A stretch of 64,000 nucleotides of DNA, taken from NCBI GenBank assembly GCA_950295325.1, contig OX485803.1, positions 27,342,001-27,406,000 of the forward strand. Direction: 5' to 3'. Of this stretch, positions 1 to 9,500 are shown piece by piece. Below the pieces are notes generated by a model. The model searched no databases, was not told the DNA's origin, and worked only from the letters and a program-made list of their open reading frames with translations. Every line of letters starts with the position of its first letter. Positions within the stretch are counted from its first letter, which is position 1. This DNA is from Polytrichum commune. Its lineage: Eukaryota > Streptophyta > Polytrichopsida > Polytrichales > Polytrichaceae. Made by a program: the position numbers and the translations under genes.

Positions 1-401
1 GGCTGAAGTACATCTCAAATTCCAATGCAGTACTGTCGATGCAAGTGACCGTTTAATTTCCGTTGTCGTCGCGAAAGTCAAAGGGGAGTCTTGGTCCTAA
101 ATCTAGTGCGTGTCGATCGCAAAGTGGCCAACACAAGCAGAAGGGCAGTTAAAGAACATTAATAGAGAGCCGCAAGAAAGCGGACACAAACAGAAATAAG
201 GCAGTCTTCAAGGGAAGAAACAGAATTTTATTGACTTCCCATACATATTTGTCGGAGCAGGATGCAGCGTTGATGAGGAGAGGTTTTCGACACGAGGTTA
301 TGGTGGCAAACAACACCTTGGTACTTCAGAGGATTCAGGATGCATGCATTGAGATTTTAGCATCGTTGGGGAGTGAGATTCTGATGAAACTTAAGAAATC
401 A
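1..401. other. 3' flank of the small heat shock gene
   Basis: I see no coding region or repeat with a partner elsewhere in the window here. The segment lies downstream of the minus-strand small heat shock gene and probably holds its 3' UTR. The short open frame starting near 231 on the plus strand is antisense to the end of that gene. Confidence 0.4.
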
Positions 402-2619
402 TCACTGGCCCAAGTTGGCTGAGCTGACTGCCACATCAAAGGTCCGGGGTCGGTAAATATCCGGCGGTGGGTTTTTGGGCACGATAATGGTGAGGAGGCC
501 ATCTTGACAAGCGGCGGAGATGTTGTCCAAATTGGCATTGGAAGGCAAGTTGAACTTGCGCATGAATTTGCCTGCGCTGCGCTCCACCCTCACATACTTC
601 ACCTCCCCATCAGCCACCGTGTCCTCTCGCTTCCTTTCTCCACTAATCTTCAGCACATTGTCATTCTCCACTTGCACCTGATGAGCCATGGACGGTTCAT
701 TTGTGACGTTCATTCTGACCTACTGGTCGCACTTATTATACAGGCTCAAACCAGGTGTCCACAGTTCCATTTTGGTAAACACAACAACCACGGGTGTAAT
801 TTCTTTGTAATTTACGGGGTCACGTGCGATAATGGGGTATTTTCAGCGGGACTATGAAGTAATGCACATGTTCATGGGATGTTTCACATATTTGGTGAAT
901 GTTTTTGAGATATACTTGTTGTATTTTCAAACTGAAGTTTCAATATTTTGAATGTTAAATATTTTTATAATTATTTAAATTGGATACTTTACATATAATT
1001 ATATTTGGCTGGGTATTTGATTTTGTTGCTAGCCTCTAGTTCTCGTTTTTGAAGAAAAATTAGAAGGCAAAAAACCTTCAGTTCTGGGGTTCTGGGACTT
1101 TTTATAAAAAAAGAACCTCTTGTCCCAATTATTTAAAAAAGTTTAAAGATCTAGCGGTTTTCATGAAAGAACCGGCACATAACTAATGGCTTTTCATAAA
1201 GTTATTTGACTGGGTTTTGATTCTTTGAGAACCATGGTTATGAATCAAGTTTTGTTGTTGGAAAATTTGAGAATCACGATTATAACTTCAAAGAACCACC
1301 CTAATAACCGGCAGGAGTTTGGTGCCAAAATTTAATACCCGCCCAACATTGATATATACATGTCCATTGATCCAATATTTAAGCAGAAGAATCGGCCATG
1401 CTCATATTGAAATAGACTTTGACACACAACAAGCTAGCAATTTTTAATAAAAGCACAAAAGCTCCGCCGATATCGGTGAACTTCACTTTACTTCACCGCA
1501 ACGGCCGCCACATGGAAGTCTGCCCTAAGCCTCTTCCAAACGTTTAGGAAGCAATGTTAGGGTGGGATTTGGGCGAACCAACCCATACACTCGTCCTTGT
1601 TGGATGCCTAAACCCTTGCCTCCCAGGTTACAGTAATGATCAACAACTTCATCATTAATGTCACCTCATGACACTTGGCATTCAAGTGCGCTTATTGATA
1701 CCTTAGCATGACTATGTTCAATAGTGGTATGAGGTGTATGCCCCTTGTATGCCTATGTTACACAATGATTTACAAGTTGAATAATGTGTACACAAATGAC
1801 ACTTGCCATTAGTATGCTCAATAATATCTTCCCCTTGCTTACTAAAATATAAGCACATTACACTTGCCATTAATATACTCAATAAGATCTTCCCCTTGCA
1901 TAATGAAGCGACTGACTATCATCTAAAGTATCCCAATGTGCTATGCTAAATGTCTTAATGTTAATAACTTTTCACTTTAAAAAGTTACCTATGTTGGTGA
2001 ATAGTATCATATTGGCAATTAGCAGACGTAACACTTTGAGACCTCGAGGCATCTAGTTTAGGCCCTTCGTAAATAGTGTACATGACACTAAATACTATGA
2101 ATGGTGTTAACAATGTTAATACTACAGTCTAACCTCCCTAACATCATGCCTATGGCAACCAAAGTGAATGTGATATGAAGGAGGTCTTTAGTATTAGCAT
2201 CAACGCATGATAATAGAGGAATAGTATAGCATGTGACATTATGGAATAACACAAAGTCAAGATTACAATAATGACAATGATGACAATGTGATGCGTGCGA
2301 GTGTGTGGTTTAAATTAACTGGTGGATTATTTTAATGTCAAAACCCATGATATGTGCGAAGGAAATGTGACAACAAGGAGGGACATATCAACTGAGCACA
2401 TCCGTTCGCCAAGGTTTCGGGATACAAGAGAAGGAGTGACATTAAGGAGGTTGATGCTATGGAATTTAGAGTGTATTTTGCTTGGCTAAACAAGCTGGGT
2501 GTTATTGAGCTAGAAGGTAAGTTATGTACCTTGATGTCCGTGTGCTTGAGACCTGGCATATCGGCAACGAAGATGTAGGAGTTTGCAAGCTCCTTCACAT
2601 CCACAGCCGTACTTGCCAT
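402..2619 (-). CDS. Small heat shock protein, class II-like, split by a long intron
   Basis: A cytosolic ATP-independent chaperone that binds unfolding proteins, judged from the family. Two exons fit: 2530-2619 (30 codons, starting [10 protein letters not shown]) and 402-677 (91 codons plus stop). The donor is AAG|GTACAT and the acceptor is TCATCAG|GTG, both phase 0. The join gives [19 protein letters not shown], the class II alpha-crystallin signature; later come KFMRKFNLP and [10 protein letters not shown]. The product is 121 residues, while class II proteins are usually about 150-165. It lacks the usual N-terminal arm: an in-frame stop (TAA) lies about 50 bases above the chosen ATG. An upstream exon could supply the arm, or the protein may really be short. 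The intron of 1852 bases holds several repeats. The frame is intact, so I call it a gene and not a pseudogene. Confidence 0.82.
1570..1640 (+). repeat. Partial copy of the 91 bp hairpin element
   Basis: The sequence from TTTGGGCGAACC onward closely matches the left arm and centre of the element at 18129-18219, including CCTTGTTGGA and GCCTAAACCC. The right arm is missing, so this copy can no longer fold back on itself. Confidence 0.6.
1801..1899. repeat. 61-base tandem duplication
   Basis: A segment beginning ACTTGCCATTA and ending CTTCCCCTTGC occurs at 1801-1838 and again at 1862-1899 with few differences. It lies inside the small heat shock gene intron. Weaker related pieces precede it near 1670 and 1740. 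Confidence 0.6.
2135..2475 (+). repeat. Interspersed repeat, copy 1 of 3 (GTGATAT...GACAATGATGACAATG family)
   Basis: The ~340 base segment shares extended similarity with 29750-30095 and, inverted, with 51825-52150. Shared landmarks are TATGGAATAACAC, AATAATGACAATGATGACAA and GGGATACAAGAGAAGGAG. I found no terminal inverted repeat or coding capacity. It ends about 55 bases from the donor of small heat shock exon 1. Confidence 0.65.
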
Positions 2620-2673
2620 GCCAATTCCACTGTCCTCCCGCTCTCTGCACTCGTCATGGAGAATTGATTAGAC

Positions 2674-2682
2674 ATAAATATA
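2674..2682 (-). promoter_or_regulatory. Candidate TATA box of the small heat shock gene
   Basis: Read on the minus strand this is TATATTTAT, about 55 bases before the chosen ATG. That would place transcription start roughly 20-25 bases before the ATG and support 2619 as the true start. AT-rich DNA gives such matches by chance. Confidence 0.3.
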
Positions 2683-2737
2683 ACTCAAATACAGACATTT
2701 TCCAGTTCATCATACTCCATTCTAGCAGTCGCATGCA

Positions 2738-2752
2738 GAAAAATTTCAGAAG
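2738..2752 (-). promoter_or_regulatory. Imperfect heat shock element
   Basis: On the minus strand the sequence is CTTCTGAAATTTTTC. Read as three alternating 5-base units (nTTCn nGAAn nTTCn), the first is perfect and the other two have one mismatch each. It lies about 56 bases above the candidate TATA box, a usual place for a heat shock element. Confidence 0.3.
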
Positions 2753-2995
2753 TATCTGGTGCATTTGTAACCGTAGAATTATTAATTGGATTGCACCTAT
2801 AAGGCACGTGGTCCTATTGTAGGCACAACCAACTCCACAGACATTTCTCACACTAGGATCAGATCATGAATCGTCTCATTCAGTTAGCAATCGTGACTCA
2901 CAGATCGTCATTTCCTTTGTCAGATTAGAGTGTAGATGCTCTATCTCTTTAAATGACCACCCCAATCCTCCCAATTGCATCGAGAATTGATCCCG

Positions 2996-3120
2996 GGTGG
3001 TGTCTATGTCTTGAGCATGTAGTCCAATCTCATTGGGACACATAAAATTTTCGTGTCCGTTCTTAAGAACAAGCCTTGCCATATACCAGTGACTCCCATA
3101 CCACTCTAATATAGGTGTCT
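2996..3120 (-). mobile_element. Family A TIR element (MITE), truncated
   Basis: Only the outer ~125 bases of the family remain, ending ATAGGTGTCT. They include the landmarks TTGAGCATGTAGTCCAATCTC and CGTTCTTAAGAAC. The full-length copy at 7793-8152 defines the family. Confidence 0.65.
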
Positions 3121-3621
3121 GATTGTTACAAGGCAACAAGAGATTATTCAACGACGTTGGTAATTGCTCATAACGAAGACATGAGGAACGAGGTTATAGT
3201 GTGATTGACATAGAATGCAAATGAAAAATATCAGTGCTTTCTGTAAGTAAGGAGACTCGAACAAAAGTTCCTGCAAGGATCAATGTGCAAGCTTACAAAT
3301 TAGTGTGACTGACCTCCATGCACATAGCAGGGAAAATATACTTGTAAGTAAGTACACATGTGAATAAGGTATACCTTTCTTAACCCATTTAATGCAGTGC
3401 CGGGGTTTAATATGCCAGTTTTCAAGGATGACATGTCATGGGTTGAAATAAACCTCTTCCCTTGAAATTGAAATGAAAAACCCTACTCTCTATACCAGTG
3501 GAGTAGCAACTGTGGAGGTTCGCTCTGGAACATAGAAAGTAGCAGATTTGAATACAAGCCACAGGGATCTATCAATAAGGTAAGTTACACGTGCCTGATT
3601 CCAACACAACAATAATAATTT

Positions 3622-3980
3622 GGACACTTATATTCGAGTGGTATGTGGTCAGGTTCAGATCTAAGAACGGATACCAGAACCGCATGTATTCACAAGAGAT
3701 GAGACTGTGTGCCAAGAATATGCTAACCATTGTAGGCTCAATAGTTGACATGATTGGGGGAACCTATATATGATCACTTAATGAGCATGAGAATCCTCAC
3801 TTTGTTAATGAATAAGATAATCATATGAGCTTCAAAAATTATGAGGCAGATGGCTATGGGCATCAGTTGGATTTGCCAATCATCTCACACTAATCGTGAT
3901 GTGTTTGGTATTATCCTACAAGCCTGAAATGGGTGCAGAGAGAAAAGTGTCCTAATAACACACATCTACCCCTTATGGTA
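3622..3980 (+). mobile_element. Family A TIR element (MITE), nearly complete
   Basis: It starts GGACACTTATATTCGAGTGG and runs through the family landmarks: CTAAGAACGGA, ATGATTGGGGG, CACTTAATGAGCATGAGAAT and AAAAATTATGAGGCA. The right inverted end is degraded at about 3980. It has no coding capacity. Confidence 0.7.
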
Positions 3981-6189
3981 TTTTTTTCTCCATAGAAAGT
4001 AGCAGATAGATTCACACAAGCCACAGGGATCAATACTTACCTACCGACAAGATTCTTTGTCAAAGAAAGTGGGAGTCTAACAAGATGCTTCATGCAATAT
4101 TGGTTCAGAGCTGGAAGAGAAAAAATCTGCTTCAAATTTCTAAGCTCACAGTTCAGCCAGCAGACATGTCTGTGATCTGGTTGTCTATCACATGCACATA
4201 AACCTCCTCTTGCACAAAACTCCTCTCGGTGAACATGTCCAGATGGGTAAGTTACGTGGATAATATTTTTTTTTTAAAAAATCTACATTCACTGAATTGT
4301 CAGATTCAATGATGATATTCATGTAGAGTAAATAATGGATTGTACCTTCAATTATGTGCTGCTTTCTTTTGGATAGCTGATCTCTAGTACTGCAGCGTCG
4401 GCACCATGCGTCTGTTCACTTCATGTTGATGATGTAACCTCACATCGCGCTGTTGGAAGCTTCCCTGAAATTTGTAAGTGATTCAGTGAAAAGATAAAAC
4501 CCTAGTAATGGAGGCTAGCTGGAATGCATTATGGTTCCCATGGATGAGGGTTATGATGCAATTGAAGAATGAAGTGGTTCAGATCAATGGAATGGGGTGT
4601 GGCCATGTAGCCTTGGAGAGGTCGGAGATAGAGAGGGAAGCCAAGCTGCAGTCACAGGCAGTTATTATGATGGTGCCGTTGGAACATGCATCGAGACACA
4701 TCTTATGGGTAATTAAGCTCCCACCGCTATCTTCTCACGTTCGTCATGGAGTGAGTATTGAGGTTTCTCTTGAGAAAATTTCCTGTTTACTTGAGGAAGA
4801 CAAGAAAGACAGACAGATAGCCATTAATACTTATACCTCACCTAAACGGTTCCAGAGCTCACCGTTTCCAACTATTGTCCGAGAACCTTGGAGCAGTGAT
4901 GGATCAAAGGCTTACCCTCAGGTTTAGGGTTTAAGATTAACCGAGGGGATTTTTACCTCAGCGAAGAATTTCCGAGGATGTAAGTATGTTGATAGAAATA
5001 GAAATCTCGCGAGTTATGCAACCTAAACTAAGAGCTCAGAGGGATGTTGAGGCTTTTTCACCAACCTGACGTGTATGAATTCTTGCTTTAACCCATCAGC
5101 TCAACACACACTAAATTAGATTTATATCTATTTGAGATCTTCCAATAACCCAACCCTATGTTCAGACTCCACAGGCATGCCATTGTTGATGCAGATGCCT
5201 TTTCAAACTCTTTCCGAGTGTCTGGGTGATTATGATATCAGAATTGCTAGGTGAAACTTGCATTCGTTTTCACAGTTTTCTGCACTCCACATACCTAATT
5301 GACTGAAATTTTTTGAAGCACTCGCAAATGTGAAAAAGGCTCATAGAGAGTGAGAGAGAGGTTTGGGATTGGGTTGTATGTACATGTAAAACTGGGATGG
5401 AACCCTAGTAAGGACGAGACTGAAATTAACCAACACATTGATATAATCCCTGCAAATGTTGCCAAGAATATACATTCTTTAGTTTCAAACAGAACACCAG
5501 TTTAGGTAGGGTAGAGTAGAGAACATTTTGCTTGCCAAAATCTTGTATTGATGATTAATTTTTGGGCAGGACCAAGAGCTCCTCTGTGCATTATCAGGTT
5601 ATGAAATTCCCTTAGCCGTGAATTTGTATGTGAAGTCATGTATCTGAGAATATGGGTCTATGATAAAATGTCATGTGTGAGTTTCTGGAGGAATATGCAG
5701 CTGAAAGGTCACCCCAGATTGCCCGTTCTGATCCTAACTGCCCCTTCTCATCTCCCTCCGAGTAAGCCTTGTGGAGAATTCCCCTGACTTAATTTATGAA
5801 TTCTACTCCACAGTCACTCTCATCAACAAAAGATCAGATTTCTGTGAAGATTTTGAAGCAGATTTTGCGTGCCAGAAGCAACTTCTGCTGAATTAGAAGT
5901 ATGTGATGCGGAAGAACCTGATGGAGACAGTGCTGTATGAATTAACCTAAACGGTGGTGAATTTCTATTGAGGTTCGCTTCCACCCAATTCAGGCACATC
6001 ACAAACCTCTACATCCCTATATCAACAGTTATTGATTTCACATCACACAAGCTACAGCATTGAAGCAATGCCTAAACCAGACATTGGGTTGCAATTTTAA
6101 TCTTCTACTTCTGTATCTTATAGTTGCAAAACGTAAAAGGATGAAAAGTAATGTTCATACAATGTTGAGTGAATCATTAGCTGTATGTA
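3981..6189. other. Intergenic spacer without a recognised gene
   Basis: It holds one 139-codon open frame (4508-4927), listed separately, and AT-rich sequence. I see no RNA gene, no other repeat with a partner in the window, and no convincing exon for the downstream gene, although 5' UTR exons could lie here unseen. Confidence 0.4.
4508..4927 (+). CDS. Unrecognised open reading frame, 139 codons
   Basis: The frame starts MEASWNALWFPWMRVMMQ and ends GSKAYPQV. It has a mixed, protein-like composition, including a charged LEEDKKDRQ stretch, but I recognise no domain. No splice-compatible neighbouring exon was found. It could be a degraded exon, a fragment of a mobile gene, or chance. Confidence 0.2.
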   Translation: MEASWNALWFPWMRVMMQLKNEVVQINGMGCGHVALERSEIEREAKLQSQAVIMMVPLEHASRHILWVIKLPPLSSHVRHGVSIEVSLEKISCLLEEDKKDRQIAINTYTSPKRFQSSPFPTIVREPWSSDGSKAYPQV

Positions 6190-6478
6190 GGTCCACGTAT
6201 GGTCCTCCCGATCATAGTGGGGGTCATTGGCTGAACCGAATATTTTCAACCAACCATGTGGGCACCTAGGGCTTGCTCTTGAAGGACATAGGTGCCGGCC
6301 AGCTTGTCTACGTCCGTTGAAGGTGTCCACCTTTGAAAGGAGGCAGTAGTCTCTGGGCCCCTCTATTTCTGGTAATGCTCGTTTTGGGATTACATAGAGT
6401 TAGACCAACTCGAAAACGAAGCAACACCATAATTCATGCCGGTGGCAACATCAGAATCTTTCTTCCTTCCTTCCTTCC
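6190..6478 (+). mobile_element. 3' part of a Cassandra-like LTR (5S-bearing repeat family)
   Basis: From about 6230 the segment matches 8760-8995: TTTTCAACCAACCATGTGG, then ACTCGAAAACGAAGCAACACC and GGCAACATCAGAAT. The 5S-like head of the 8597 copy is absent here. It ends about 90 bases before the start codon of the Gln-rich/PH gene and is followed by a short TTCC run. Confidence 0.6.
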
Positions 6479-6568
6479 TTTCAAATATGCACTGTAAAGA
6501 TATTAAACCCTACCACTGACACAACATTAATCACTGGCCGGTTGCATTTTGAGATGTAGTATAGCAAG

Positions 6569-9500
6569 ATGAATCCGGGAGGTCAACCCCTCACCCCCCA
6601 ACAAATCATGATGCTTCAACAACGGCAGCAGCAGATGCAACAACAACAACAAAGACAACAACCAACTCCCCAGCAGCTACAGATGATGCAAATGATGCAA
6701 CAACAACAACAACAACAACAACAAGGTTTGAATCCTCAACTACAACAACAACTACTACTCCAACAACGGCAGAGACAGCAGCAGATGCAACAATTACAGC
6801 AGATGCAGCAATTAGGGATGATGAGGCCTAACCTACCACAACAACAACAAATGAACCCCCAGGCTCTTCAAAATCTGGGGGCAGCCCAATTGATTCAAGC
6901 TCAGCAAGCTCAAGCAATGCTGCAGCAGCAGCAGCAGAGAGGGCCTGTAGGAATGCAACAATTCAATGCACCTCAACTGGTAGGTCATTAATCCACTGTC
7001 CATTTTGCATGGTGATTCGTTTTGGAATCTTCCGATTTTGAGATCAATGTAGCAGTGCATATAAGGTAGACGAGCCTGATGCGGTTACTTATCTGAATTG
7101 GACACCTCTATTTGAGTGGTGTGTGATTAGGTGTGGATCTAAGAACGGACACCAAAGAGGCATCATGTGTTTAAAAGAGATTGGACTACATGCTCAAAAT
7201 ATGTTAACCGTTCTAAGCTCAATAGTGAACATTATAGGGGGACCTATATGAGCATAATGAGCATGGAAATTTTCACTTTGATAAAGAATAGTATGTTCAT
7301 ATGAACTCCAAACATTATGAGGAAAGTGACTCCGGCCTCGATTTGGATTTGCTAACCATCTCGTACTAATTTTGTGTTTCACATCCAAGGTGAAGTGGGC
7401 CAGTAGGAAAAAGTGCCCATTTAAGACCCATCCACCTTAAGGCACTACCAACTTCCTCCAACAGTTTTAACCTCTCGATCAAATTGGGAGTGGTTTAATC
7501 AGTTTCAAAATTGCGAAACACGCAAATTGTTATTTCAAGTTTTAGAATCGGAGTTGAGATGTGAAAGTTACAAGAGGTCAAAGTGAGGATTGTCTTTCTC
7601 TTCAAACGATCACATAGACTCTCCCTTTTGTGTTGACGATTAAACTTATCACACACCTAGAATGGTGTCTATATTTTGAGCACATAGTTCCATCTCATTG
7701 AAACACATGCCTTTTTGGTGTTCATTCTTAAGTACAAGCCTTGGCATGCATAAAGTAGATGTTTCTATTGAATCAAATACAACAACTATCTAGACACCTA
7801 TATTTGAGTGGTATGTGGTTAGGTGTGGATCTAAGAACTTGCACCAAAAGGGCTTGTGTTCAAAATTGGATAGGCTACGTGCTCAAAATATGCTAATCAT
7901 TCTAGACTCAAAAGTCAACATGATTGGGGGGACCTATATGACCACTTAATGAGCACAAGAATTTCCACTTTGATAACAAACAAAATAATTACACGAGCTC
8001 CAAAAATTATGAGGCAAATGGCTATGGACACTATTTGGATTGATATTCACCTTGCATTAATTGCATGTTTCATATCATACGAGAAGTGGGTGCAGAGACA
8101 AAAGTATCCATCTAAAGGCACATCTACCTTATACCACTCAAATATAGGTGTATACTCAAGAAGAGTGACTACATTTTAATAATGCCTGCCCACCTTTTAA
8201 TAATACCTGGCCGAAATTTCCAACAATGATAACGGTCGCTGATGTTTGATCTGATCTTCTGGGGTGCAGGGAATTCAACCTCAACCAGTGGCCGGCGGTC
8301 CTCAAATCCCACATCCGCAATTTGGAAGCCCTCCGCCGCAGCCTCCCAATAGTCCTGAACAGAATCAAATTGACGGCCCTCAAAATCAGCCAGTTGGTGA
8401 TCCTCAACAATTCGAGGTGAATTGCTTGCACACTGCATCATTTCTCCAGGACTTCTGAATCAGCTTCTGTTCTGCATTTGACTTCAGAAATTCAGATGGT
8501 TAGCCTTTGGATGGCTGCAGGATTAACAGGTTCATACTCGTTATTGAAAACATTTCAGCAGTTCACCTCCCCAGACCAATAGACTTGATATTGCACGGGT
8601 GGCTTGAATGCAAGGCCTAAATCCGGATGCCATGGGAACTTGGTGGTTAAGTACTCGGGAACATCCGGGAATAGTACTCGGATGGGTGACCTTCCTAGCA
8701 CTTGTTTTTTGGTGCGCCCTATCACCTATTCTCCACCCAATCATCAAGCAATCATCGAGGGAGATCTCGGTGAACCAGCCATTTTCAACCAACCATGTGG
8801 AAATCTAGGGGCTTGTTCTTGGGGGAGATAGATGTTGGCTAGTTTATCCACGCCTGTTCAAGGTGTTCACCTTCGAAAGGAAGTTGCAGTCTTCTAACTC
8901 TCGTAATGCCCATTTTCGGACTTTAGACGAACTTGAAAATGAAGCAACACCATAATTCACGCCTGTCGCAACATCAGAATTGTCTTTCTTCTGATCTGCC
9001 TAACAGAAAATCATGAATGCAGGCACCTGACGATGCACGGAAGCGTTCAAGAGGATCGATTTTGCAGCCGTTAAGCCCATTCGACGGGATTGATTCAGCT
9101 GTGCAATTGAGTGCCACGCAACTCTTCTCTTTCCAAGTTTCGCACAACAATCTGGATGACAGCATTGGTGGAAAACCACAAGTGAATGCAGGCAGCTTCT
9201 TGCTGCGTAGAAAGGCATGTCCTTCTACACCTCAACTCAATTTCTTCATCATAAAAACAGATCATAAAGCACTAAACCGTTTGAACCTACAGTTTTTGAC
9301 CCCTATTGTGGGCACTTTCAACTCCACAAACAATTTTGATCGTTCAATCAGCTCAGGAATTGTCTCATCTGGTTAGTAGTTGCCAATCACCAACAATGTC
9401 ATTTCAAGTTTCAGAATCATAGTTGAGATGCATATTAAGGTATGAGAGGTCATTATGAGATTATTTTTCTCTTCCAAGTGATCACTTACGCCCTCCCAGT

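Larger units (their letters stand above)
678..2529 (-). other. Intron of the small heat shock gene, repeat-filled
   Basis: This intron interrupts the alpha-crystallin domain codons. It contains a copy of the hairpin-element head (about 1570-1640), a 61-base tandem duplication (1801-1899) and a copy of the repeat family seen again at 29.7 and 51.8 kb (about 2135-2475). The remaining sequence is AT-rich and I see no gene in it. Confidence 0.6.

Noticed and set aside
6833-7060. Leu-rich minus-strand frame
   Set aside because: It is the antisense of the Gln-rich first exon of the PH gene.
8597-8720. A functional 5S rRNA gene
   Set aside because: Many substitutions are present, there is only one copy here with no tandem 5S array, and the body is shared with repeats that lack the 5S part.
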